Assembly (NCBI RefSeq): GCF_041647995.1
Contig: NZ_JARRIB010000004.1
Location: 124,001 to 188,000 of the forward strand
Reading direction: 5' to 3'
DNA: 64,000 nt
From: Pyrococcus kukulkanii
Lineage (GTDB): Archaea > Methanobacteriota_B > Thermococci > Thermococcales > Thermococcaceae
Each line of letters begins with the position of its first letter. Positions within the stretch are counted from its first letter, which is position 1. This document shows positions 1 through 8,199 of the stretch, in pieces. Under the pieces are notes generated by a model. It did not search any database. It worked only from the letters and a program-made list of their open reading frames with translations, and had not been told where the DNA came from. Position numbers and translations under genes: made by a program.

Positions 1-605
1 TCTGGGGTAACCTCATATTCAGATGAAAGAAAAGTTCTGATTCCCTGGGCTGTGAAGTGCTCTATATTTGGTCCCAAAACCACCCTAACGGTTTTGTCAC
101 CCCATAGATTGGGAATGAATTCCCTCGGTATGGACTTACCGGCTTTGCCTGTTAGTATTGCATATCCCAAGGAAAGCCTGTCCCCAGGTTTCAGTGGCCT
201 TCCGAATTTTGCCCTTACGTACGTTGAACAGCTACCCAAGATCCTGGGGCACTCTATCCCTCCCGCAAAGGCTATGTATCCATACATCCCCTTCCTGAGC
301 CTAACCTTTAGCACATCACCACTCTTCGCCCAGTAGCTCTTCCATGGCTCGAGGGGATAATCATTGAGGATGACTTCGGCCTCTCCAGTTACCGCAAACA
401 CCGAGGAAGAGTGGAACTTCAGGATAAGCCCACCGACCGTGAACTCTATTACTGGGTAATTGTCGGGATTGCCGACGAGATAATTCGCTAGCCTCGCGGA
501 TACTTCATCCATGACACCGCTCACTGGAACTCCAAACTTCTGGTAGCCAACTCTCCCAAGATCTTGGATCATCACAGGACTTGGGGTTGCAACTATCTCA
601 ATCAT
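1..605 (-). CDS. pxpC: 5-oxoprolinase subunit C (PxpC, biotin-carboxyltransferase-like), 3' end cut off by the window
   Basis: About 200 N-terminal codons are visible; the gene runs out of the left edge. The start ATG at 605 gives MIEIVATPSPVMIQDLGR, followed by GYQKFGVPVSGVMD, the N-terminal signature of the PxpC/KipA family (allophanate hydrolase C-like domain). In the known PxpABC complex this subunit works with PxpA and PxpB in ATP-dependent opening of 5-oxoproline to glutamate, in the cytoplasm. The start overlaps the 3' end of pxpB by 8 bases, so the two are translationally coupled. Later visible segments (GGLILKFHSSSVFAVTGEAEV, then AFAGGIECPRILGS) also fit the family. No frame break is seen in the visible part. 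The family assignment is firm; the substrate in this organism is inferred from the presence of all three pxp genes. Confidence 0.88.
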   Translation of the reverse strand, partial: MIEIVATPSPVMIQDLGRVGYQKFGVPVSGVMDEVSARLANYLVGNPDNYPVIEFTVGGLILKFHSSSVFAVTGEAEVILNDYPLEPWKSYWAKSGDVLKVRLRKGMYGYIAFAGGIECPRILGSCSTYVRAKFGRPLKPGDRLSLGYAILTGKAGKSIPREFIPNLWGDKTVRVVLGPNIEHFTAQGIRTFLSSEYEVTP

Positions 606-1281
606 TTCCCCACTCCTCCCTATAGATTTCCCAGAACTCCTTCTCGTCTATGGGAACGAACTTGACGTAGTCCCCAGGGAGGACTATGCTTGGCGGAACT
701 CTCTCGGGGTTGAATGTCCTCAAGGGTGTCCTTCCAATTATCCTCCATCCTCCCGGGCTCTCTATTGCATACCATCCGGTCTGCTTTCCTGCTATCCCAA
801 CGCTTCCGGCGGGAACCTTGGTTCTGGGCTTCTCGAGCCTTGGGGTAGCTATCCTCTCGTCCATGCCCCCCAAGTACGCGAACCCAGGGAGGAAGCCCAG
901 GAAGTAGACCCTGTAAAGTGGCTTGGAGTGAATCTCAATGACATCATCAACCGTGAGGCCGTTATGCTCTGCCACGAACTCTATATCGGGCCCGAAGTCT
1001 CCTCCATAAGCCACTGGAATCTCAATCTTCCTGCCCTTTACATCCTCCACGTTGAACTTTAAACCGGAAACGTACGAGATAACTTCTTCGTGCGTTATCA
1101 GGGTTGGGTCGTAGTAGATTGCGAGGGAGGAATAAGCTGGAACAACTTCAACGAGCCACCCCGGTTTATCCTTTTCTATCGCCTGAGCGATTGCATGAAT
1201 CCTCTTATTGATCTCTTCATCTATCACCTCCCCAAAGGAAATTAGAACGCCAGAGTCACCGAGTAACCTTATGGTTAACAT
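598..1281 (-). CDS. pxpB: 5-oxoprolinase subunit B (PxpB/KipI family)
   Basis: 227 residues, normal for the family. The C-terminal half carries the KipI/carboxyltransferase C-D signatures: GFLPGFAYLGG near residue 130, VPAGSVGIAGKQTGWY near 157-172 and SPGGWRIIGRTPL after it. These line the putative active site shared with PxpC. The protein is soluble, with no signal peptide. It follows the VapC-like toxin gene by only 7 bases and its end overlaps pxpC, so it is part of the same minus-strand operon that starts with pxpA. Known role: partner of PxpA and PxpC in ATP-dependent hydrolysis of 5-oxoproline, a spontaneous cyclisation product of glutamine and glutamate that should form quickly at high temperature (the last point is inference). 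Confidence 0.93.
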   Translation of the reverse strand: MLTIRLLGDSGVLISFGEVIDEEINKRIHAIAQAIEKDKPGWLVEVVPAYSSLAIYYDPTLITHEEVISYVSGLKFNVEDVKGRKIEIPVAYGGDFGPDIEFVAEHNGLTVDDVIEIHSKPLYRVYFLGFLPGFAYLGGMDERIATPRLEKPRTKVPAGSVGIAGKQTGWYAIESPGGWRIIGRTPLRTFNPERVPPSIVLPGDYVKFVPIDEKEFWEIYREEWGND

Positions 1282-1288
1282 TACAATA

Positions 1289-1669
1289 TCACCTGTAGGG
1301 TGGTTTTATCACGCGCAGACCTTCAACCTTTGAGAAGTGCCTAATATTTCCCGTAACTACCGATAAGCCATGCACAATAGCAGTTGCTGCAATAATGGCA
1401 TCACCAAGCCCTATATTGTAATCTCGCCTAATTTCGCCACCGAGGATTCCTATTTCTTCGTCAATGGGGAGTATCTGAAAGTGCTTCCTCAAAAATCTGA
1501 GGAGCTTTTCCTTTTTCACGGGATCTCTAGTCTCTTTTCCAGATAACAGTTCCGAAAGTGTTATAACTGAAATAAAAAGTCCTTCATCAGCTATTTCTAA
1601 CAAAAATTCCTTAGCCTCTTTCATACCTCTTAGGACGTGGATTAGTACATCCGTATCAATTAGATACAT
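1289..1669 (-). CDS. VapC-like PIN-domain toxin inside the pxp operon
   Basis: 126 residues, typical of VapC. The PIN core is present: D5 in LIDTDVLIHVLRG, E40 in VITLSELLSG and D90 in GLGDAIIAATA. The fourth position is the TGNIRHF motif (N108), a variant common in PIN proteins. VapC proteins are Mg-dependent RNases, usually cutting tRNA or rRNA, held inactive by the co-expressed antitoxin. The start overlaps the antitoxin gene by 14 bases, which is the usual VapBC arrangement. The gene ends 8 bases before pxpB. The frame is intact, unlike most other toxin-antitoxin genes in this window, so the pair may be functional. Confidence 0.85.
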   Translation of the reverse strand: MYLIDTDVLIHVLRGMKEAKEFLLEIADEGLFISVITLSELLSGKETRDPVKKEKLLRFLRKHFQILPIDEEIGILGGEIRRDYNIGLGDAIIAATAIVHGLSVVTGNIRHFSKVEGLRVIKPPYR

Positions 1670-1853
1670 CTCTCTCCCACTCCTTTCGAAGTTCCTCCAG
1701 GTTTATTTCTTCTTTAAAAAGTCCAAAGACATCTTCAAGATCCTTGGCGAATTCGTCAATAATTATGACCTTAACAGTTCTCTTATCCGGGATGTTGAGC
1801 TTTTTTTCAAGTTTTAGGACCCCTTTCTCATAAATTGCTTTGAGTGTGATCAT
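1656..1853 (-). CDS. Antitoxin of AF2212/DUF104 type, partner of the downstream VapC
   Basis: 65 residues from the ATG at 1853; an upstream ATG at 1868 would add MEGSN but would overlap pxpA by 14 bases. The N-terminus MITLKAIYEKGVLKLEKKL is the typical beta-hairpin start of the DUF104 (AF2212-like) antitoxins, which have the pattern AxYExGVxxPLxxL. The C-terminal part (LFKEEINLEELRKEWERDV) is charged and probably forms the toxin-binding helix. The gene lies directly between the pxpA stop and the toxin start with overlaps at both junctions, so it must be transcribed with the 5-oxoprolinase genes. The family call rests on the motif and on the PIN neighbour. Confidence 0.78.
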   Translation of the reverse strand: MITLKAIYEKGVLKLEKKLNIPDKRTVKVIIIDEFAKDLEDVFGLFKEEINLEELRKEWERDVSN

Positions 1854-1854
1854 A

Positions 1855-2628
1855 TTAGACCCCTCCAATGATATCTCTAAGGGGAACTATTTTTACACCT
1901 TCCTCTTCGAGCTTTTTCCTTATGTACGCTGTTATCTCCACGGCCTTTGGAGTATCTCCGTGAACGCATATCGTGTCAACCTTTAGCTCGACCCACTCCC
2001 CGTTTATTGCCTTAACTCCTCCATCCCTGACCATCGAAATTACCCTCTCCGCTATTTCCTCCTTGTCGTGGATCACTGCTCCAGGTCGACCTCTTGGAAC
2101 AAGGGTTCCGTCAGGATTGTAGGCTCTGTCGGCAAAGACCTCATGTGCAACCTTAAGACCCATCTCCTCCGCTATCTCTGCAACCCTTGAATTTGATAGT
2201 GTGACTAGAATGAGATTTTTATCAAAGTCGAGGATTCCCTCGATAACTGCTCTCGCTAGGTCTTCCTCCTTAACCATGGCATTGTACAAAGCCCCGTGAG
2301 GCTTTACATGCTGAAGTTCAAGCCCCTCGGCCTTAACGAATGCATATAATGCACCTATCTGATACAAGATGTAGTTTCTAGCCTCTTCAGGGGTCAGCTT
2401 CATGTACCTCCTGCCGAAGCCCATTAGATCGGGGTACCCTGGGTGGGCACCTACCTCAACTCCGTTCTCCTTTGCCAACCTTACAGTCTTCCTCATGACT
2501 AGTGGATCTCCAGCATGCCATCCGCAGGCAACGTTTGCTGATGTTATGTACTTCATTACTTCCTCATCTAGGCCAAGCTTGTACCTTCCAAAGCTTTCTC
2601 CAAGGTCGGAGTTTAGATCTACTTTCAT
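1855..2628 (-). CDS. pxpA: 5-oxoprolinase subunit A (PxpA, LamB/YcsF family)
   Basis: 257 residues from the ATG at 2628, which has GGGGAT just upstream. An ATG at 2640 would only add MGIP, and family members begin with MKVDLN. Family signatures are clear: [12 protein letters not shown] at the start, [13 protein letters not shown] near residue 35, [15 protein letters not shown] near 63, KPHGALYN near 115 and CVHGDTP near 220. His and Asp residues of these motifs form the metal-dependent TIM-barrel-like active site. It is the first gene of the pxp operon, and a toxin-antitoxin pair separates it from pxpB. Together the three pxp genes encode an ATP-dependent 5-oxoprolinase that recycles 5-oxoproline to glutamate. 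Confidence 0.93.
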   Translation of the reverse strand: MKVDLNSDLGESFGRYKLGLDEEVMKYITSANVACGWHAGDPLVMRKTVRLAKENGVEVGAHPGYPDLMGFGRRYMKLTPEEARNYILYQIGALYAFVKAEGLELQHVKPHGALYNAMVKEEDLARAVIEGILDFDKNLILVTLSNSRVAEIAEEMGLKVAHEVFADRAYNPDGTLVPRGRPGAVIHDKEEIAERVISMVRDGGVKAINGEWVELKVDTICVHGDTPKAVEITAYIRKKLEEEGVKIVPLRDIIGGV

Positions 2629-2662
2629 GGGAATCCCCAAGGAAAGTTAAGGCAAGGAGTTC

Positions 2663-2672
2663 TTAACGTTAA
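2663..2672. promoter_or_regulatory. 10-bp palindrome in the pxp operon promoter region
   Basis: TTAACGTTAA is a perfect palindrome about 35 bases upstream of the pxpA start, in an AT-rich stretch that also holds TATA-like sequence (TTAATTATG on the minus strand). It could be a repressor site at the transcription start, but no regulator can be named. Confidence 0.3.
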
Positions 2673-2697
2673 ATTACATAATTAAACAATTAAGGAA

Positions 2698-3969
2698 TTA
2701 AATAAGAAGCCACTTCCATAGGGGAACGACCCTAATGTTGCCTTCGAGAGTTTCATCCTGATCCCAGGTTATTATCAAGAGGTTGTTACATTTGAGTTCC
2801 TTCGACGCCCTAAGAAGGGCATCAACTTCCCTCCTATAATTCTCATCATTCAGTTCATATGTTACCTGAATAAGTTGAATGACCTTGTTGCCTTCTTTAA
2901 TAACAAAATCAACTTCACCTTCCCTATCCTTCCAGTAGTATACTTCCCTGTTTGAGAAGGAATAACTAATTCTTCTTAAGATCTCCACAAAAACTATGTT
3001 CTCTAAAAGCCTGCCCATGTTCCTAGTAGGCCTAAATGCAACGGAGTTTATAATTCCGCTATCAATGGCATAAACTTTCCTAGGAGATAATATTTGACTT
3101 TTCAGCTTGGGAGAGAACCTTTTTAGTTGGAAAATCAGATAAGCGTCCTCTAAGTAGCCAACGAAGTTTCTAATCGTGTGAACATCCTTCAGCCCAATCA
3201 CATTCTTTAACTTACTATAGGTGATTTCCCTTGAAAAGTTGGAAAGTAAATAGAGGGCAAGTTCCTTAATAGCTTGAACTTCCCTTATATTATGTCTCAT
3301 GATAACGTCCCGTTCAACTATATCCCTGTATATAGTCTGCAGGTAAACCCGACCAAACTTTAGTGCTTCAGGAAAACCTCCAATTTTTATGTATTCTTCT
3401 AAAAGCCGCTTTATTTTCGCGATGCTTTTTGTTGAATACACCCAGTTTTTTTCCAGCTCAACTCCCTTGAATTTCAAAAACTCCCTAAAGCTGAAGGGAT
3501 ACAGCGTGAAGCCTACATATCTCCCAGTTAGGGAAGTTGAAAGCTCGCCTGAAAGTAAAGAGGAGCTACTTCCAGTAACTATGATCTTCTTTGTGGTTCT
3601 TATCCTTGAAAGAAATCTCTCCCAACCTTTTACGCTCTGGATCTCGTCGAAAACAAAATACTCAACATCCCCATACAGCTCATAGAATGCCTGCATCAGC
3701 TTTTCATAATCATTAGGAGAAAAGGAAAGTAATCTTTCATCAAAGAAGTTTATGTAAGCAAATTTCTTATCCCTCATAAGTAGCCACGTAAGAACAGATT
3801 TTCCCGATCTCCTCACCCCGAGAATTGCAAGTATATTTGGATAAGAGAGGAAGCTCAACAAAGCCTCCTTGTCGATCTCCCTTTCAATGATATTCTCCCT
3901 CTCCATAAACTCTTCAATTTCTTCCCTCTGGGTAATGACTATCCTCTTCAATGACTCAACATCAAACAT
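2698..3969 (-). CDS. Archaeal AAA ATPase with C-terminal DUF4143 domain
   Basis: 423 residues from the ATG at 3969 (MFDVESLKR). An earlier ATG at 3993 would add eight residues but lies inside a large inverted repeat. Near residue 50 is a Walker A motif GVRRSGKS and near 110 a Walker B motif YFVFDEIQ; ITGSSSSLL is the sensor region of this ATPase family. The C-terminal third carries the DUF4143 pattern (YYWKDREGEVDFVIKEG then QLIQVTYEL), a PD-(D/E)XK nuclease-like fold. Such ATPases are very abundant in Thermococcales and their function is unknown; links with mobile or stress systems have been suggested. The gene stands alone between pxpA and tRNA-Leu. A large inverted repeat sits right at its start and may be an autoregulatory operator. 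Confidence 0.85.
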   Translation of the reverse strand: MFDVESLKRIVITQREEIEEFMERENIIEREIDKEALLSFLSYPNILAILGVRRSGKSVLTWLLMRDKKFAYINFFDERLLSFSPNDYEKLMQAFYELYGDVEYFVFDEIQSVKGWERFLSRIRTTKKIIVTGSSSSLLSGELSTSLTGRYVGFTLYPFSFREFLKFKGVELEKNWVYSTKSIAKIKRLLEEYIKIGGFPEALKFGRVYLQTIYRDIVERDVIMRHNIREVQAIKELALYLLSNFSREITYSKLKNVIGLKDVHTIRNFVGYLEDAYLIFQLKRFSPKLKSQILSPRKVYAIDSGIINSVAFRPTRNMGRLLENIVFVEILRRISYSFSNREVYYWKDREGEVDFVIKEGNKVIQLIQVTYELNDENYRREVDALLRASKELKCNNLLIITWDQDETLEGNIRVVPLWKWLLI

Positions 3970-4020
3970 GTGATTATTAACCACATATTTCACTAAAAAC
4001 TTTGTGGTTACTATTCACAT
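3968..4020. promoter_or_regulatory. 18-bp inverted repeat at the start of the DUF4143 ATPase gene (putative operator)
   Basis: The left arm ATGTGATTATTAACCACA (3968-3985) and the right arm TGTGGTTACTATTCACAT (4003-4020) are reverse complements at 16 of 18 positions, separated by 17 bases. The 8 inner bases TAACCACA/TGTGGTTA match perfectly. The repeat lies immediately upstream of the preferred ATG at 3969 and covers the alternative ATG at 3993. It could be a dimeric regulator site or a hairpin in the 5' leader. No protein can be assigned to it. Confidence 0.55.
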
Positions 4021-4071
4021 AGTTCATGCCATCAAGATATTAACCCAAGCCTTTAACTTTTCGAGAAGAGT

Positions 4072-4159
4072 TGGTGCGGGGGCGGGGATTTGAACCCCGG
4101 AACCCCTACGGGACGGGACCCTCAATCCCGCGCCTTTGACCAGGCTCGGCAACCCCCGC
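4072..4159 (-). tRNA. tRNA-Leu, anticodon GAG, with encoded CCA
   Basis: 88 bases including the 3' CCA (4074-4072). The acceptor stem GCGGGGG pairs with CCCCCGC and is followed by discriminator A and CCA. The anticodon stem-loop CGGGA-TTGAGGG-TCCCG gives anticodon GAG, which reads CUC/CUU leucine codons. A long variable arm (class II tRNA) follows, then the T-arm CGGGG-TTCAAAT-CCCCG. No intron is present. A TATA element TTTATAAG lies on the minus strand about 35 bases upstream. Confidence 0.97.
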
Positions 4160-4189
4160 TCCGTCCCGTCAATACTCCTTAAAATGGAT

Positions 4190-4197
4190 CTTATAAA
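4190..4197 (-). promoter_or_regulatory. TATA box of tRNA-Leu
   Basis: The minus strand reads TTTATAAG roughly 31-38 bases before the tRNA 5' end, the expected archaeal spacing for a transcript starting a few bases upstream of the mature end. Confidence 0.6.
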
Positions 4198-4257
4198 CTT
4201 TTCGCACTTTAACGAAAGCATTAAGAGATATTCCTTTTAGATCTCCTAGGGATAAAA

Positions 4258-5223
4258 ATGATAGTTAGGACACCAAAAAGACTTCATCTTGGAATTATAG
4301 ATCCGAGTGGCGATTTAGGAAGGAGATTTGGGAGTATAGGCTTGGCTTTGGATGAAGGATATGAAATAAAGATAACTCCCGCTGGCGGCCTAAGCATCGA
4401 GGCTAATGAAGAAGACAGAAAAATAATAGAAAAGGTCGTAGAAGAGATTAACCTCCACTACGAGATCGGTGTGGACTTTCACATAGAGGTTAGGAGAAGC
4501 ATTCCAAGGCACGTTGGCCTCGGCTCAACCACACAGCTTGCTCTAGGCATTGCTTCTGGGATTTTAAAGCTTGCAAAAAAGGATGTTCCAATAGAGGAAG
4601 TTGCAAAGGTTTTGGGAAGGGCTAAGGAGAGCGGAGCTGGGCTGTATACCTTCAAATACGGAGGATTGGTAATAGATGGAGGCGTTAGGGACTCAATTCC
4701 CCCCCTAATTATAAGGCACGAGTTCCCTGAAGATTGGGCCTTTGTTCTCGTGATTCCCAGGATGAAGAGGGGCTTAAGTGAAGAGGAGGAGAATGAAATA
4801 CTCACCGAGAAGCTTGGGGATCCACAAGCTGGAAGGGAGATAACATATAGGATCATCTTTGGCCTTCTCCCAGCCCTCGTGGAGAGGGACATAGAGGAGT
4901 TTGGAAGAAATCTCAGCGAAATCCAAATGCTCGTAGGGAAGCACTTCAGCGCCTTTCAGGGAGGAACGTTCAGGGAGGATATAAGAATGATAGTTGACGA
5001 GTTAAATCGGATAACATATGGAGCGGGTCAAAGTAGCTGGGGGCCAACGGTTTATGGCCTCATAAGAAGGGAGGAGTTCACCAAAGTTAAGGCGAAGCTT
5101 TTGGACTTCCTTAAAGATCAGGGAATAAAAGCTGAGGTAGAGCTCGGAGTTCCAAGGAACAAGGGGGCCGAAGTCCTAGGAGAGAACTTGTTCCTAGAGA
5201 GGCTGATAAGTGGTGTGAGATGA
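4258..5223 (+). CDS. GHMP-family protein, beta-ribofuranosylaminobenzene 5'-phosphate synthase-like
   Basis: 321 residues, the usual length for beta-RFAP synthase. The N-terminus [20 protein letters not shown] and the glycine-rich segment [15 protein letters not shown] near residue 88 are the family's GHMP-like phosphate-binding features. The later [14 protein letters not shown] is the C-terminal GHMP motif. In methanogens this enzyme joins PRPP and 4-aminobenzoate, the first committed step of methanopterin synthesis; Thermococcales are believed to make a related modified pterin. The stop overlaps the start of the AGOG gene by 4 bases. An MptE homologue elsewhere in this window (22561-23250) supports a tetrahydropterin pathway. 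The exact substrate is inferred. Confidence 0.82.
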   Translation: MIVRTPKRLHLGIIDPSGDLGRRFGSIGLALDEGYEIKITPAGGLSIEANEEDRKIIEKVVEEINLHYEIGVDFHIEVRRSIPRHVGLGSTTQLALGIASGILKLAKKDVPIEEVAKVLGRAKESGAGLYTFKYGGLVIDGGVRDSIPPLIIRHEFPEDWAFVLVIPRMKRGLSEEEENEILTEKLGDPQAGREITYRIIFGLLPALVERDIEEFGRNLSEIQMLVGKHFSAFQGGTFREDIRMIVDELNRITYGAGQSSWGPTVYGLIRREEFTKVKAKLLDFLKDQGIKAEVELGVPRNKGAEVLGENLFLERLISGVR

Positions 5224-5939
5224 TAGCTGAGCTGATAAGGGAAATCGGAATAGGGGGAGCTAGGTACATAGAGGAGAACCTTGACGAGCAATTTCAAGCC
5301 TTAAAATACTTAAGCGAACGTCAAGATAGTGAAGTCTTCATAAAGCTCGTAGTAGCCAACGCATTAATTAGCTATCAGCTCACCGGAAGGGGAGAGCAGT
5401 GGTGGTGGGAGTTTGCTAGGCACTTCTCGAACGTTGAAGTTACCTCCCTTTATGAGGCTTATTCAACTTTCCTACCTACTTCGAGATACAACAAGAGGTT
5501 AGTAGAGCAGAAGCTGAGGCGGATAAAAAGGCTGGAAGGCTTTTTGAATCCCCTCTCCTTGGAGGAACTTAGTAGATATTATGAGAATATGAGGGGCTTT
5601 TGGATTGCCCTTGCAAAAGCTGTAGGATCTGAAAGAGAGAAGAAGACGGTGGTCTTTGCCGTGAAAATGTTTGGGTATGCCTCGAGGATTGTGTTCTCAG
5701 AGTTCATCCCCTACCCAATGGAGATACCAATTCCGGAAGACGTTAGAATAATTAGGGTCACCAGAAAGCTAACCCAAGAAAGTCCCAGGAAGTTCTGGGG
5801 AAAGATTGCAAGGCAGACAGGTGTGCCTCCCCTACACATAGACTCGATAATCTGGCCGGTACTTGGGGGTGCTGATGTCCACAAAGCTCCAGAACCTCTC
5901 CGCCTTAAGCTTCTCAAGCTTTACAAGCTCATTAAATAA
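5220..5939 (+). CDS. Archaeal GO glycosylase (AGOG), 8-oxoguanine DNA glycosylase/lyase
   Basis: 239 residues, the size of AGOG proteins. The N-terminal half contains [14 protein letters not shown] near residues 52-65 and the RYNKR segment near 89-93, both typical of the family. [12 protein letters not shown] (Lys149) fits the catalytic lysine of the helix-hairpin-helix region, and PIPEDVRI (Asp174) fits the catalytic aspartate. [22 protein letters not shown] is the conserved C-terminal segment. AGOG removes oxidised guanine and nicks the abasic site in base excision repair. It overlaps the preceding GHMP gene by 4 bases, so the two are co-transcribed although their functions are not obviously linked. 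Confidence 0.85.
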   Translation: MIAELIREIGIGGARYIEENLDEQFQALKYLSERQDSEVFIKLVVANALISYQLTGRGEQWWWEFARHFSNVEVTSLYEAYSTFLPTSRYNKRLVEQKLRRIKRLEGFLNPLSLEELSRYYENMRGFWIALAKAVGSEREKKTVVFAVKMFGYASRIVFSEFIPYPMEIPIPEDVRIIRVTRKLTQESPRKFWGKIARQTGVPPLHIDSIIWPVLGGADVHKAPEPLRLKLLKLYKLIK

Positions 5940-5982
5940 TTAAACTTATTAACCTCAATCGGAATTATTCTTGGGGAGTTGC

Positions 5983-6744
5983 ATGATAGTAGTTGAGAAC
6001 CTTAGGAAGGTTTTCGGTTCAAATGAAGCGGTAAGGGGGATAAGCTTTAAGGTTGACAATGGTGAAATCTACGGTCTGCTTGGACCAAACGGGAGCGGGA
6101 AATCAACTACAATGAAAATTTTGGCTGGAATAATTACTCCCACAAGCGGAAGGGTCATCGTTGAGGGAATTGATGTAAGTAAAGATCAGCTCAAAGTTAA
6201 AGAGATCACAGGATATGTCCCCGAGACTCCAGCTTTGTATGAAAGTCTAACCCCCGCAGAATTCTTCAGCCTCATAGGGAGCATAAGAAGAATTCCACAG
6301 GATATTCTGCAGGAGAGGGTTGACAAACTCGTGGAAGCCTTCGGCATTGAGGAGTATATGAACCAGCTCATAGGAACTCTAAGCTTTGGAACGAGGCAGA
6401 AAGTGTCCCTAATTTCCGCGTTGTTGCATGATCCAAAGGTTCTCATACTTGATGAAGCCATGAATGGGCTTGATCCTAAAAGCGCTAGGATATTTAGGGA
6501 ACTTTTAATGGAATTCAAAAAGGAAGGAAAAGTCATAGTATTCTCCACCCACGTTCTCGCATTAGCGGAGATAATCTGTGATAGAATAGGTTTGCTTTAT
6601 CAGGGAAAGATAATCGCAGAAGGAACGGTTGATGACCTCAAAAAGCTGGCAAAAGAAGAGAGCTTAGAGGATGTGTTCCTAAAGCTCACCCAAGCAAAGG
6701 AGGAAGTGGTACTGCTGGTTTCAGCACTGAAGGAGGCGCTATGA
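5983..6744 (+). CDS. ABC transporter ATP-binding protein (exporter type)
   Basis: 253 residues from the ATG at 5983, preceded by GGGGAG; an upstream in-frame TTG at 5971 is less likely. Walker A is GPNGSGKST near residue 36, Walker B VLILDEAMNGLD near 150, and STHV is the H-loop. The signature motif is LSFGTRQK rather than the canonical LSGGQ. The layout resembles CcmA/DrrA-type ATPases that drive export or membrane remodelling. Its last codons overlap the permease start (ATGA), so the two form one transporter. The substrate is unknown. Confidence 0.9.
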   Translation: MIVVENLRKVFGSNEAVRGISFKVDNGEIYGLLGPNGSGKSTTMKILAGIITPTSGRVIVEGIDVSKDQLKVKEITGYVPETPALYESLTPAEFFSLIGSIRRIPQDILQERVDKLVEAFGIEEYMNQLIGTLSFGTRQKVSLISALLHDPKVLILDEAMNGLDPKSARIFRELLMEFKKEGKVIVFSTHVLALAEIICDRIGLLYQGKIIAEGTVDDLKKLAKEESLEDVFLKLTQAKEEVVLLVSALKEAL

Positions 6745-8198
6745 TGCTGTGGGAAATGATAAAGGTGATCTACAGGGAGGTTCACTACAGAATGCTAAAA
6801 GAGAACGTCACTGTATCCTCCAATAAAAAGAAGTTTGAGGACTCACTAAAGTGGCAAGCCAACATAAAACTCGGCTTAGGTCTTCAGGCCCTCTGGATGC
6901 TTATAATGGGAATCCTCCTTGGCATAAGTGTTGCACTTGCTCCCAAGGATGTTAAGGGAATAGCTTTTGCATCACTCCTTCCAGTACCCCTAATATATTC
7001 AATCTACTCAACTGGTCTAACCGCCTCCTACCTTCAGTCGGGAAGAGTGTTCGAGCCACTAAAACCCCTGCCAATAAAGAACTTGAATCTGCTCGTTTCG
7101 CTAGCAATCTTTATTGAAGTGCTTCCAGCTTTATTCTTAATGCTTCCCTCGGCATTCTTCCTGGATGATGCTATTGCCACAGTTATGGGAATTGCATGGG
7201 TTTTCGTGACCCTCGTAATGGGGCACGCTATAGGCTTGTTCATCCAAGTTAAGTTCGGAGGTGTTCACGTCGGAAGGGGAAGTATAATCAGGAACTTGGC
7301 TAAGGTGTTCGGCCTCTTGTTTATGGTGGGAATCTACTTAATTGTCCAACTCCTCGCCCGGTTTATAGAGGAAAATATAAGGGTGATTGCCCCACTCTTC
7401 AGGAAGTACTACATTGCATTCCCCATGGTAGCTTCAACGGTTTACGATCCATTGAAATCTTTCATAATGTTGCTAGCTTATGGAGTCCCCTTTGGACTAC
7501 TGTACCTGTACTCAATGAGGAAGCTTTGGGAGAGCATCGAAGGAGTCAAAGTTTATGGAAAAGCTAAAACCAAGTACAAACTACTAACGAGGATGCCAAG
7601 CTTGGCCCTATTTGAGAAGGACTACAAAATAATATTCAGAAAAACTCAGCTATTGGGTAGTTTCCTTGCTCCCGTGACGATGACTATATGGTTTATATAT
7701 ATGGCGTTTAAATCTGGTTTTCCCCTCCTTCAAGGAGCCCTCCTTATGCTATCAATAGGAATGCTCAGCATGGTATCCTTAGATGCATCATTTAAAGTCG
7801 ACATGGAAGCATTTGAAGTCCTAAGGTCTCTTCCTATAACTAAACGCCAGTACCTTAAGTCGAAAGCTCTTACAATGGCCTTCCTCCCTCTGGTACTTGA
7901 AGTCATAATGCTCGTAGTTGTACTTATCCTTAAGGGAAAAGAGGCTTTTTATCTAACTCCTTACGTATTTTCACCCTTATTAGGAGCTGCCATCGGCGTT
8001 GGATACACTAGCATGAAGATCAGGGAAGTTGAAATGCCAAACTTTGGAGTTACTGATAGCCTATTGCTTATCCTCTTAATGGCAGTGCCCATAGCCTTAG
8101 CCGGTATAATACTCTTCTTCGCTGGATCCCCTTATGTGTACCTTGGCTTGGGAGTTGTATACATCATGGTAGCTTTAACAGTCCTATGGAGGGTTTGA
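6741..8198 (+). CDS. ABC transporter membrane protein, about 12 TM segments
   Basis: 485 residues with a cytoplasmic N-terminus (charged residues 1-45) followed by many hydrophobic segments, for example LWMLIMGILLGISVALA, VLPALFLMLPSAFFL, LFMVGIYLIVQLLA, LLILLMAVPIALAGIILF and YLGLGVVYIMVALTVL. It starts inside the stop of the ATPase gene and ends one base before the next small gene. The motif EAFEVLRSLPITKRQYLKSK resembles the cytoplasmic loop of ABC-2 exporters. Substrate not identifiable. Confidence 0.82.
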   Translation: MMLWEMIKVIYREVHYRMLKENVTVSSNKKKFEDSLKWQANIKLGLGLQALWMLIMGILLGISVALAPKDVKGIAFASLLPVPLIYSIYSTGLTASYLQSGRVFEPLKPLPIKNLNLLVSLAIFIEVLPALFLMLPSAFFLDDAIATVMGIAWVFVTLVMGHAIGLFIQVKFGGVHVGRGSIIRNLAKVFGLLFMVGIYLIVQLLARFIEENIRVIAPLFRKYYIAFPMVASTVYDPLKSFIMLLAYGVPFGLLYLYSMRKLWESIEGVKVYGKAKTKYKLLTRMPSLALFEKDYKIIFRKTQLLGSFLAPVTMTIWFIYMAFKSGFPLLQGALLMLSIGMLSMVSLDASFKVDMEAFEVLRSLPITKRQYLKSKALTMAFLPLVLEVIMLVVVLILKGKEAFYLTPYVFSPLLGAAIGVGYTSMKIREVEMPNFGVTDSLLLILLMAVPIALAGIILFFAGSPYVYLGLGVVYIMVALTVLWRV

Positions 8199-8199
8199 T

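Noticed and set aside
4024-4221. Minus-strand reading frame across the tRNA-Leu
   Set aside because: It overlaps the whole tRNA gene, whose folding is unambiguous; the translated frame has no protein features.
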